From Syncephalastrum monosporum B8922 (taxonomy: Eukaryota; Mucoromycota; Mucoromycetes; Mucorales; Syncephalastraceae): 64,000 bases of DNA. A program made the position numbers and the translations under genes. The DNA lies in contig JNEN01001240.1 of assembly GCA_000697355.1 (NCBI GenBank), positions 264,969 through 328,968 of the forward strand. Direction: 5' to 3'. This document shows, piece after piece, positions 32,708-43,467 of the stretch. The first letter of the stretch is position 1; every line of letters begins with the position of its first letter. The notes below the pieces were generated by a model that saw nothing but the letters and a program-made list of their open reading frames with translations, ran no database searches and had not been told where the DNA came from.

Positions 32708-34845
32708 TTGTGTGAACAGACAGGTAAAAGGTATGAAGACCAATCTCTTGACGTCGTCCTCTCTCTTGGTCCCATGAATTGAAACAGCGATCGTCCTAAG
32801 CGACTGAAAAAACTTCCTAATTAGGCACCTTCCTTTTACCTGATCAGTTATGCTGATATTGTTACTGCTCCTGATGCTGTTATGAGTGCGATCTGGCTAT
32901 AACGCTGATGATACTGAAGTGATATAGTCTTGCTAGATATAATTGTCATAGGACATACAATCCTGCTATTGGGGGGCTGACCAGGGCCTAGGGCAACCTC
33001 GTACATGAGTCGATAGGAGGTTGCACCTATCATCGATATCACACTCCACATTGCTCTGCACTCTGGCAAGCGAGAATACGTTTGAACGGGTAATTTAAAT
33101 GTTTTGAGACCATACTGCAAGGGTCGGTTGCTACAGAGAGTAGGCCTATGATATGTAAAGTTTCACAGAGAGGTGAGCCCTCATATCCGACCTCTCTCAG
33201 ATACTTAGAAAGACGATAAGACATACTGAGGTATTGACCGACATACCGTGCTGGTTGTGAAAGCATTTTCAGAGACTACACGGCGAATCTTGCCCAACGG
33301 TATGAACTCTTGCCTTTTTCAATCTTTTTTCACCTCGAATGCTGCCTTTTTTCTTACGAAACATGTATGAAATAAGTTGGTATAAATGCCTTGGTACAAA
33401 GTGCAGAATTTTCTTAGAATATGATCGATATGGATGCTATCGCTTCACTGTTCATTATTTGAAGGTTTATCAATGAGCATGCGGATATTATTTTCATACT
33501 ATGAAGAAAAATTACTTTCCCTTTGTCATGGTGGTCACCACCACACAGTTGCTCGAGTTGAAAGTGTTTTTCCGCCTCATTATTGTTTCTTCATATTCAC
33601 ATGAGTTTACACAATTCTTCCTGTGGGCATTATCTGAAATCTTATTGAGGTAATGTTGACACAGTAATTTTTGGCAAAAAACAAAACAAAACAAAACAAA
33701 AAAAAATACAAAGTAGATCTTACTCTTGGAAAGTATAACCCAAAGGAAGACCGAGAAATGGTAACTAACAAGAACAAAATGTGAAAAGGAATACTGCAGC
33801 ATGGAAGATAGTACAAAATAGTACCAGCCAAAAAAGACGATTTACAGTGAGGAAGCTGTGGATTTTTGCCCTTACCTTCTGCGCACTACGTGTGCGATGT
33901 CTCGATTTACAGGCGGGCGTTTTCATTCTTCTATCTCTTTTTTTTTTCTTATTTTGAAGCTTTTCAATATGGGTCATCATCTTACTCGATCATGTTGTCT
34001 TGAGGTTCTATAACAGCCTGCTAAATATGACGAGCCTGATTTCGCGTGCTCAGTGATGTAATTCTCTCTGAAGGGAGCCAGATACTAGTTGTTCTTCACA
34101 CTATAAAAACACTTTATACAGAGATCGTTATCTTTATGTCGACTTTGAGAAGTACAAAACTATAGAATAATATATATATTTCCCTACTAGGATGTCGTGC
34201 CATAGCCATCCTTTTATATACCGTTCCCGTACTGGGTGATGGGCGTCTCGAATATGACTCACCATTCGAGGTAGAGAAGATACTGTTATCTCCACTAGTA
34301 CATATTCTTCTTATGCGAACGAATAACCTATACTTCACCATGTTATATACTTTAATGTTGCGATGTGTGACGTTACCCACATGGATTACGTCTTATGGAT
34401 GTAGTTCTGCCTCCGGAAAATAAAGTCACGAACCAGGATAGCGCTGTCTGTCATATTAGATTAATCACCATACAATCTGCTCATCTGTGCCATTGCTTGA
34501 GACCATAAAGACAGATATCGCGTGTGATTTTACTAACTGAACAACGTCATACAAGCAGTACTGTATATTGTATTGCCAAAGGCAGATCAATTTCGCCGTT
34601 TCAAGGATAAATTGTAATAGCAGAAGCCGAACAAATCAAAATTCAGATCTCGGTACGATATCAGGATGTGGCTGAAAAGAAACATTCATGTATTGAGTAT
34701 GATATCACTCGCCAAGCGGCTATAGCCGAATGGTTCAATTATCCTAAACAGTATCCATACACAGTCTAAAGCTCCGTATTTCTAGGCTTATGCTATACAT
34801 TCTGTATTGCTGACGCTATGGAGGCGTCGAAAGATAATAACTTAT
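32708..34845. other. Gene-poor AT-rich stretch
   Basis: About 2.1 kb in which I see no gene. Homopolymer-like A/T words (33677-33707 contains repeated ACAAA units; 33938-33949 a T run) are common. Scattered open frames under 110 codons lack domains. Confidence 0.5.
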
Positions 34846-35449
34846 TTATCCGCGATAGGAAGCCATTGCTGCTTCTGGAGATGACTTCACGCATACCTTG
34901 CCAACCCTCGGAAGAACCAATACTTTGAAATGCATCACCTGTACCATCAAGGACGTAAAACCACAAGGCGCAAGGCGTTGAAGAGGCTGACCTTCGTCAC
35001 TGTGGACTATATGTATCGCACCTCCTGCTACTGGCGTTTTAGCGCGCGGGCTGACCGACGACTCTGAGATTGCTGGCTTGGTCCTAGGCACGTGTGCTAT
35101 AATTAACGTCTACGAACTACATAATAGCCCTCGTGTTAGTCCCATCCCAAAAAGTTTAACCCAAAATAACCGTTGCCTGACAGTGAAACAGAGAAGCTCA
35201 CACTGTATGGCGCTGGCATAATTTGGGCAGCCTCTTATGACAGTAAGTGCTGTTAGAAGCTGCTTTTCAATGCGATAAGTGAACCCCTAAATAAGTCCAT
35301 ACTTACACGTTGCCATCAGATGTGCTGGGCAAATATCTTCCTTGATAAACAGCCTGTCTTGCTGACTCCACTCCGTACGTGACAATACCATAAGTGGCAT
35401 CATACGCGGCACCTAAGCATCCTAACAAAAATGTTCCATCTAATATCAT
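34846..35449 (-). CDS. Candidate three-exon gene of unknown function
   Basis: Three exons (35449-35307, 35233-35202, 35096-34846) with GTAAGT and GTGAGC donors and AAG and TAG acceptors close exactly in frame to 141 residues. The first exon reads well as protein (GAAYDATYGIVTYGVESARQAVYQ) and is open where the surroundings are stop-rich. The last exon has coding-like composition (HIVHSDEGQPLQRLAPCGF). I do not recognise a family. A diverged dispersed repeat lies immediately upstream (35551-35764), so this could be part of a mobile element or a decaying duplicate. The alternative is chance; transcript data would settle it. Confidence 0.35.
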
Positions 35450-36444
35450 AGTCTAGTCATAGCATTAACTTCGGCTTGTTTATAAGAGCATGTGGATAAG
35501 TGGATAAAGATACAGAGGAAAGAGCACAGGGCGAGGTAGAAATGGAGGTGAAAGAAAAGAGAATACGCGTCCGTGCTGAGCGAAGAGTGCGATAGGTTTA
35601 GATTCTTAGCAAGAACGTGCTTTGACACAACCAAGTGCCCTTTGAAACGCGAATGAGTCTGTTGTCAATCACATCTGACATTTTTCTCTTGTGTCTTTTT
35701 CCCATTACGTACACAACTTGCACAATCGCATGAGAGAAGTCCCAGCAGCTCTCATTATATAAAGGGTCAGTCATTTACCATGTCCATATTACCTCCCGGT
35801 TTTCTAGCTCTTTATATTTTTGTGCACTGGCTAGTAAAATGATCTGTAATTACTCACCGTGACAAACACAGATAGCCACTGGAATTCGCCTCGAACAAGT
35901 CCAAGGTAAGCTCTGCCAATAGGCAGGTGATATATTATATTGTTGATTGACCAACATTGGTATCAACCAATGTGCCTTGTCATATTCGCAACTTTTCTTC
36001 TCCTCTTCAAGTTCTTTGTCTTGCTCTTAGTGATTTTTTTTTCCTGCCAGTAAGTGAGAATGACGTATGCCATGAAATTGAATTCTTGATGGTATGGGTC
36101 TGTTTCACATTATCTGTAGTTCTCTCCACTACCTCTCTCCTCTTCGTCAGTTATATGACTCCATAGTCATGGTTGCTTTTAGCCCCTACGCCGGCTCTAG
36201 TACCGGGCGGCGACCCGCGTGAGGTGGGAGATTTCAATGAAATTTCGGATCATTCGAATAAGCGAAGTCCGTATGCATGGCTCATACTGTATGTGGGAAC
36301 GGCAATTTTTTGATGTGCAGCGGGATTGCGACCGACCTCCGATCAGGAGCTGGGTAAATTTTCGGAAAAGATTTAATTTAAAAGGAGTGCACTTGCTGCG
36401 ATGGTTTTCCTCCGCAAGCTGATCCATCGTTTCTTCCTTATCTT
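35450..36444. other. Region between the candidate gene and cytochrome P450, including a dispersed repeat copy
   Basis: The first third is the repeat copy at 35551-35764. The rest is AT-rich, with a TTTTATATT-like stretch near 35812, and should include the P450 promoter. No gene is recognised. Confidence 0.45.
35551..35764. repeat. Dispersed repeat, copy 1
   Basis: This stretch matches 42027-42238 in the same orientation. Over the best 71 bases (35551-35621 against 42027-42097) I count 8 differences, 7 of them transitions. The similarity continues through CTCTTGTGTCTTTTTC and an ATTATATAAA end. It shares shorter words (AAACGC, CCCATT) with the 63.5 kb repeat. Confidence 0.75.
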
Positions 36445-38586
36445 ATGGACTCCATCGTCGATATATACGAAAAGTATCTCCTGCCATTGACGGTTCAGGC
36501 AGATAAGACCTTGCGAAAGCACAAAAAATTGTCCATCGGTCTCGCGGTTGCTCTGACGACGGCGTATATCGTGACCCAACGGATTCTCAAGCCGCCCAAA
36601 GCCTTGCGCCAAGTACCGCACGTGAACACAATAGGCTACTTACGTGCCCGCTATACCGCGACGCCTCTTGCAGAGATTGTCAGAAAGTACACACTGCCTG
36701 CCGCTTTGAAAACAGATCATGGACTGTACACGGTTTGTGTAACATACATAAATAGGAGAACAAATGACTGACTTCGATACAGCGTTTTGACCAGAATGGA
36801 TGGCTTCTCCACATCACAACACCTGATTTGGCGAAACGATTTCTATTAAAAACTGGTATGAAAAAAAGAACCTGTTCGATGTAATAATACTTATCCAGAT
36901 GTAATGTTTATATATAAGATGTCTTTGCAAAGGCCGACCTTAAAAGCCAACTCGAGGGCACTATGTCGGGCCGATTTTTTTACGGCAGAAACATCCTTTT
37001 TACCAATGGTGCTGAATGGAAGAAGCATAGAAAGGTATAAACATACGCTTATAAAGTTTACTAGTTTCTTACGCTACATTTCCAGGTTGCAAACCCTGCG
37101 TTCCACAGAGCTATGCCTGTTGAGTTGTTTGGAAGGCTCACACACAAGCTCTTCAATGCCATGGACTCCCCTGACGTCGATTATGATGCTGTCGATGTTC
37201 ACGATTTAATGACTCGCTGGACTCTGTCAGCTATTGGAAGCGCTGGGTAAAGTTTACTTTCACACCACCCTATGAAGTTTATTGATTTGATTTATTGCTA
37301 TCTCTAGATTTGGATTCGATTTTCATGCGTTCGAAGACAAAGACAATAAGTGGGTTCTACTATACGACAGGGTCATTACAGCAGCCCGTGACTTCAAATA
37401 TGCCATGTTTCCTTTCTTTGATCGAAACTTATTGTGGATCAACCGTACGCGCCGTGGCAAGCATGAAGACCTCACCCAGTTCTTGAACTTAATTGATGGT
37501 ATTATTGAACACAAGCGTAAGGTGATTCAAGACCAAGAGTTCAACGACGTCAAAGAGAGCGAGCGAGATCTTTTGACGTTAATGATTGAGAGCGAGAAGG
37601 CCGGGGAAGGTGCTTTGACGAATGAAGAGCTCAAGGTATGAGACATTATATATTCATGCAGTCTATAACACGTCTTCTAACTGTTTTTGAAAAATGTTCA
37701 TACGTAGAGCAACCTTTGTGTCTTCTTCCTTGCTGGTCACGATACTACAGCAAATGCTTTGACATTCGCTATCTATTATCTTGCTGTCAACCCTGTAAGC
37801 ACTAGTCTATTTTCTTCAGGACACTAGTAACTTTTTCCTCTGTTATCCAGGATATCCAAGAAAAAGCAAGACAAGAAGTCATCGATGCCTTTGGAGATGA
37901 TCATAATGATATACTGCCTACGGCTGAAGAAACCAAAGAGCTCCAATACATCAACTGTATCATCAAGGAGGTGAGTCATTATTGTTACATTTCGATTTGA
38001 AGCGAGCCTGACACTGACTCTTTGTTAGACGCTGCGCATGGCACCTCCGGCTACAGCTGTGATCTCTCGTTCTTTGACTGCTGATACCGAAATTTCTGGA
38101 ATGGTATTCCCTAAAGACACCCGTGTGATGCTAGACATCTATGAACTCCATCACAATCCGAAAGTCTGGTCCAACCCCGAGAAGTTCGATCCCAACCGAT
38201 TTCTGCCGGGCGGCGAAGCTGAGCAATTGGCCTCAAGTGGGGCCGGTATGTCATGGATACCGTTTAGCAATGGCGCGCGACAGTAAGTGAAAAGTCACCA
38301 CTAAAACTAGAAGAACACGTGTGTCGACAGGTCATTGATCGAACAAACTTAGGTGTATTGGTGCAAACTTTTCTTTAGCGGAGCAGCGCGTCCTCCTGCC
38401 TCTACTATGTAAGCCATACCATTAAGCTACCAGTCACATGTTTGCTAATCATAGATTAATGATATAGTGCGTAAGTTTGAATGGCGCCTCCCTGAAGATT
38501 CGCCCCATAAGGATAAACCAATCACCGGTAGCACTGGCGTCCTCTCCATGGTGGATTTAAAAGTCTCTTTCAAAGAGCGATATTAA
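36445..38586 (+). CDS. Cytochrome P450 monooxygenase
   Basis: Ten exons (starting 36445, 36783, 36919, 37086, 37308, 37708, 37851, 38029, 38353, 38468) give 533 residues. An N-terminal membrane anchor, GLAVALTTAYIV, is near residues 32-43. The I-helix oxygen-binding motif AGHDTTA begins at about residue 332; ETLR (391-394) is the ExxR motif; PEKFDPNRF is the PERF region; the heme loop FSNGARQCIG places the thiolate ligand at Cys 477. It would be an ER-bound haem-thiolate enzyme using a P450 reductase; the substrate cannot be told from sequence. It resembles the CYP3/CYP4-clan-like fungal P450s, but I cannot give a CYP number. Intron 2 ends at an AAG acceptor inside a TATA-rich stretch. Confidence 0.93.
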
Positions 38587-39654
38587 AGAATACCAGTTCC
38601 ACTTTGAAGCGTTCTTCCTCGTCTTTATACCCACATCATCTTACCACTTTTGAATGCGCATTACCCTACACTCTACAATAACAAATGACGCCTATGTAGA
38701 GTGTGTATATGCTTACCTGATTTTGTTCATCCTGGCGTGATTGATTGATGTACTTAAGCGTATCAAGTACCGCATTTGTATGCATTCATGCATTTTGATA
38801 ACGATAGCAAATGATCGTGCAGACGGCGAGGACTATATTAGCGTGCACCGGAGAGCCTTACACCTGAAAACCAGACGTGAAGAAGGCCCACAAAGCACAT
38901 CGCATCAGATATTGCTTTCAAAGCATTTGATATGGACTTGAGTTGGTACCTGTTCTGATGTGTATCCATGAATGGTGGCGTGACCACCAGCTAAGAGTGA
39001 GTGCTGCCTTTTTGTCAGTGTGCTGTGTCGTGCGGTCTTGTGTTACCTCAGACTCGAGGTACAAGTGGGCATGTTTGAGCTTGTGCAACGCGCCATGCCG
39101 GTCGGCGTGCGGCAAAAGGAATCTGCATGATTGCCGGTTTCTGTGAATGCTTGCTGCCGTAGCAGACAGGTCCTCGTTGCAACACTACAGGAAAGAAATC
39201 TTGTGAATGGAAACCAGAAAGAAGGGTAAACAAGAAAAAGAATAAATCAGTGCAAGATGGTGACCATCCAAGGCTATTTATACCTGATGCTCGGCACCCA
39301 TTGTCATTTGTTCAGTGAGGCTTCACCATGGCTTTCATTTCGCCTTCAGCGAGCTGCAAAAACAAGATCACATTGATTGAAATGTGTTTGGAAGAAAAAT
39401 ATCCGGAATGATCGAGAGATTGGGGCACGTATTTTTCCCAAAGAAAAAGGGGTGATCGTGGTCCAATCTGACTGTGATGCAACGCGACTGGCGGAGTGAA
39501 TTTTGCTCTGTCCACGGCAATGAGCGCACGCGCCAGGGGTGTCAGACACAAGAGCGAAGCAGACGTCTGGCGATGGATTCACTCCTGGGCGCGTAAGGCT
39601 AAGAGAAAAGCGGCATTTGGTGCTGTCAGTCGGTACTGCTTGCACCAGGTATCT

Positions 39655-39720
39655 TTTGCGTTTCAGACGATTCATTGGCCTACTTTGCTGTCACGCGGTT
39701 CACCTTTACCGAAGGACACA
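39655..39720 (-). repeat. Dispersed repeat copy, inverted relative to the 63.5 kb array
   Basis: Reading the - strand, a 56-base block starting TCGGTAAAGGTGAACCGCG aligns with 63521-63576 with about 12 differences. The shared cores are GTGAACCGCGTGA, AGGCCAATG and TGAAACGC. Confidence 0.65.
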
Positions 39721-39789
39721 GAAAAAAAGACCTTCATGAAGATTGGCGTCAGGTACCGTTCACGTTCCAAAGTGTTCTACTTTGCCAGG

Positions 39790-39850
39790 CGCTCTGTCCG
39801 GGAATTGAACCGGGTCTCCAGTATCTTGCTTGCGTTCTGTAAGGACAGAG
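39790..39850 (-). other. tRNA 3'-half-like relic
   Basis: On the - strand, GACCCGGTTCAATTCCCGGA resembles a tRNA T-arm (CCGGG-TTCAATT-CCCGG) with one G missing. The flanking CTCTGTCC and GGACAGAG (39843-39850 and its partner at 39792-39799) could pair like an acceptor stem. The enclosed segment is only about 45 bases and lacks a recognisable D-arm, so this is not a working tRNA. It could be a decayed tRNA or a tRNA-derived SINE head. Confidence 0.4.
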
Positions 39851-41541
39851 AAGGAGGACTGGATGGGAGAAAGGCAGAATAAGATTTAGGGACGAGTGAG
39901 GGAAGATTACATAAAACAGAAAAAGGGACCGTTTACTTACCCAGCACGCCGCCGCCGCCGCCGCCGTCGCCGTCGCCCACACATCCACCCGTCCACCCGT
40001 CCACCACGCACCCAACAGACCCCACTCTCAAATGATATGGACTCATACATATGGAATTATACATTTCTCTATGGTAGAAATACACTGAATTTATTGAAAA
40101 GGAACGACTATTCTATGCTACCAGCCATGTTGTTTGCCTTCAGCGGCCTTCAATGCAATACATTTGATTTTTCCCAATGCAGTTCATCTTCCGCTATGAT
40201 GACCTTCCTTGCACTCTTTCTCTCCATTCTAACAAAGAAAAGACGATAATGACATCGTAGAGAGACGCTTGAAATTTGTACAGAAACCTGAGAGAAGCAG
40301 TATGTAGATCAATTGTCTTTTGACTTCAAAGCAATAAAATTCAAGCGTCCAGAAACGAGCATAAAGTTGCCTTTTTTGGGGCGTATCTGGTTTGGCAGAG
40401 GGACCAGAAGCCTTGATCTCGCCTGCCATGGAAGAAGAAAAATAGAAAAGATAACGTAGAAGGATTATCATTTAATCTTAACAGTATGAAAACAGACGTA
40501 TCATACTCTATGTATAGCATCATCTTATACAACACCGTCTTTTTTGAAGGAAAAAACGACATTTTGTCGCCAGCTGAAAGGGCCAGCACATGATCATCAC
40601 ACCCAACGCATGAAAGCCGGTGTACTGCGCCGCAAGGTATTCGGGTATCTGGCCCACTTTTTCATGCTCCTTTTTTTTTTTTTTTCTTTTTTCTTCTTTC
40701 TCTTGTTTTCCCATGGTGGTCTGCTCTACGCGATGCAACCGAAAGTAGGCACCTGCTGGCTGCTGGTCGCTGGTCAGTATGGCTCTTCCCGCGGGCTGCG
40801 TTTGTGACGCCCTGGCTTTGTCGGGGGAGGGGGACGGTCGTAAGATCCGATAGAGTAGGGACAGTGTGGTTGTGGACTGCCGCGCGTTGCGTCACACGTG
40901 CATCCAACGCATTCACTCAAGATGGTTCCAAGCCATGGATCCCATCTACGTTGTGGGTGCGGAGATACCAAGACAGCAAGAACATTCTATGGCAAGACTT
41001 GCCGGTGTCAACTACCGCTCAAGCTCAAGTGCCTCTGAGTGTCAAGCACCGCTCGGTGTCAATTACCACTGGCAGAGAGTACACTTGTTCCGCACACCTT
41101 TACTTTGCCAATAAAGACCCATGTGTGGCATTCTTCGATACTCCACACTTTATAGTTTTTCAAAAGCTCAATGTAGTTGTCTGTGGCTGTTGCATGCTGG
41201 TCTACTTTGCCAACCTCTTTCTTGTGATCGATCAAAAATCTTCTCTGGGAGCTGAAATTATCCAAGGAGTAGACAGTAGAGCCCACACAGGTGTAACCTG
41301 CCCTTCAGAAAGGATGGTGGCGCGCGTGCTACTCACCTGTGGTGATCTCTGCCGGCAGCGACTGAGGCGCGGTTCTCGTTTCAAGACCGTAGGGTGCGGC
41401 CCCGTCAGCGACTTGGCCAGTCGTTTTCTAACCATGACGATTGTGGTGGGCAATAACAATGGGCATCGGTTCGGCTGGGCAGGCGTGGCCACTCCGAAGC
41501 TGTCAAAATCGACCCCGAAGCTGTCATAGTCGACCGATGAT

Positions 41542-41559
41542 GGGGGGGGGGGGGGGGGG
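41542..41559. repeat. Run of 18 G
   Basis: The run directly follows a short tandem duplication of a 22-base unit containing CCGAAGCTGTCA (about 41494-41535). Runs this long are unusual and prone to sequencing-length error. Confidence 0.9.
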
Positions 41560-41970
41560 TTTGCTTCACGAACCCCGTCTAATCCTTTCTGTTTTCTCCT
41601 CGGCGAGGTCGTAAGCATCGATATGGCGCAAAAACGCCATCTGCTCCCAACTGTGTACAAATGGTTCGATCGAAAACGGTTTCCGACGGGTAGAAAAGAC
41701 GGGAGTGCGTATGTGATACAGGAACGCGTACGCCAATAGGAGCCCAAAGGACGTCAATGGCACCGATCTTTCCGCTTGAAGCTTCAGCGAAATTCGCCTA
41801 TCGCCTAAAACCCCACAAGCACTGCTTCAGCACATCCATGGGTATCGGATTGGAAGCGAAAGCAATGCCGTGACGTGCCAGGAGCTTTTTGTGTCTTTCT
41901 CAAGGTCCTTTTTGAAGGGGGCTTGGCCCGTGCATCGGCATATGACCGCTCAAGCAGACCGTTGATATAG

Positions 41971-42238
41971 GCACAGAGGAAAGCAGCATATTCATTGAGC
42001 ACAGGGATTGGTAGAAAAGGATGTGCAAGAAAAGGGAATACGCGTCCGTGCTGGGCGAGGAGTACGATAGGTTTAGATTCTCAGCAAGGACATGCTACGA
42101 CACGATTAAATGGTTTTGGAACGCAAACGAGTCTGTCAACGCTTTTGATTGACTTTCTCTTGTGTCTTTTTCGCATTGACGTACACAGCCTGCGTAATCG
42201 CGTGAGAGCAGCCTGAGCCGTTCTCCTTATATATAAGA
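41971..42238. repeat. Dispersed repeat, copy 2
   Basis: This is the counterpart of 35511-35764. It is slightly longer, ending in CTTATATATAAG. On the - strand a 65-codon frame (41805-42002) overlaps its left edge, and a related short frame exists at copy 1, suggesting a decayed coding element. Confidence 0.75.
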
Positions 42239-42506
42239 AGGTGAGCATCTCCCACGTTGATATCTTCCATCAATCCGGGACCTGTTACAGGTCCTGAAAG
42301 GAGCATAAAGTGATGGTGAGCACAGTCAAATAAGATTCCTTTCGTACTCTTGCACATCCAGCTGAAAGAGACAGCGGGAGGATGCACCAATAGAAGAGTC
42401 CAAGCAGAACAGGCCAAATGCGGTCGTGCCACGTTTCAAAGTCCGCTCACCTGACTTTAGGAACGCTTCTTGAGCTAGTGAGGCGGGTCTCTTGTACTTT
42501 CACGCC

Positions 42507-43339
42507 ATGAACGACATTTCGGGTGACGCTAACGAAGGTCCTGCTTCTAACCTTCTCGCTCAAAAAGCTGTTTTGGAACAGGTATGCCCTTTTTCCGTCA
42601 AGCTACATGGCCTAACTCGATTCTTTCGACAGCGTTGGCAGCGATTGCTGGATCAGGTCACTCCCTTTGTTCAGTACCGATGGATTGGCTTTGCCGTCCT
42701 CATGCTCCTGTTCATTACGCGTATCCTCTACGCGCAAGGCTGGTATATTGTCACGTAAGTACGGCCACTACTGGTTAGCACATAAAGCTCATCGCATTCT
42801 ATAGGTACGCCCTGGGTAACAATCATCAAGATACGGCTGGTTTGCACATATCTTAACGCTTTCTTTTCTTTTCTTTCCTTTTCTTTTTAAAAGGCATTTA
42901 CCTTCTCAACCTGTTCCTTGCCTTCTTGACGCCCAAGTTCGATCCATCGATTGACCTCGACACGCAAGAGACCGAGATGGAAGAAGGGCCTTCTCTTCCT
43001 ACCAAGGCTGATGAAGAGTTCAAGCCGTTCATCCGACGACTTCCCGAATTCAAGTTTTGGTATGTATGGTATGGGTGAAAGGAGAATATTGGAACTAATA
43101 CCAGTTTCAGGTATTCCGCCACCAAAGCAACTGCGATTTCCTTGTTCTGCAGCTTCTTTAGCATCTTTGACATCCCCGTGTTTTGGCCCATTCTCCTTAT
43201 TTACTTCTGCATCCTCTTTGCCATCACCATGCGCAGACAGATCAAGCATATGATCAAGTATAGATACATTCCTTTTGACCTCGGCAAGAAAAACTACCAT
43301 GGTGCTTCCAATGTCGCCAGTAGCAGCCGCAGCAAGTGA
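42507..43339 (+). CDS. RER1: Rer1, retrieval receptor for ER membrane proteins
   Basis: Five exons (42507-42581, 42633-42754, 42805-42815, 42894-43059, 43111-43339) give 200 residues. Family signatures are [66 protein letters not shown] and [14 protein letters not shown]. The four membrane segments are clear. Rer1 cycles between the cis-Golgi and the ER, recognising polar residues in membrane segments of escaped or unassembled proteins and returning them in COPI vesicles. The third exon is only 11 bases and encodes the middle of TYALG; its position is fixed by the conserved sequence. The gene is convergent with the metacaspase gene. Confidence 0.96.
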
Positions 43340-43467
43340 TCTACCCCTCTCCACCCTTATTTCTTCGTTTTTCCCCATCAGCCCGGTTATCATACATAAT
43401 GTAGAGGATTTGGTTTCTGCTTTGAACAAATGTACTTTTATCAAAACGTCTCGTATATATAAATGCT
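43340..43467. terminator. Shared 3' region of convergent RER1 and metacaspase genes
   Basis: The two stop codons are about 130 bases apart, so transcript ends likely overlap. No classic polyadenylation signal stands out. Confidence 0.35.

Larger units (their letters stand above)
38587..42506. other. Repeat-rich gene-poor stretch
   Basis: Nearly 4 kb without a gene I can support. It holds a tRNA-like relic (39790-39850), an inverted repeat-family copy (39655-39720), a GCC/GTC trinucleotide run (about 39946-39978), a T run (40672-40687), a G run of 18 (41542-41559) and a long repeat copy (41971-42238). Open frames of 241 codons (40804-41529, +) and 171 codons (41232-41747, -) overlap here; neither has a domain I recognise. 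They may be remains of mobile-element genes. Confidence 0.5.

Noticed and set aside
40804..41529. 241-codon + strand frame
   Set aside because: No domain, start context or splice support, it overlaps a 171-codon - strand frame, and it ends in a short tandem repeat. It may be mobile-element debris but cannot be called a gene.
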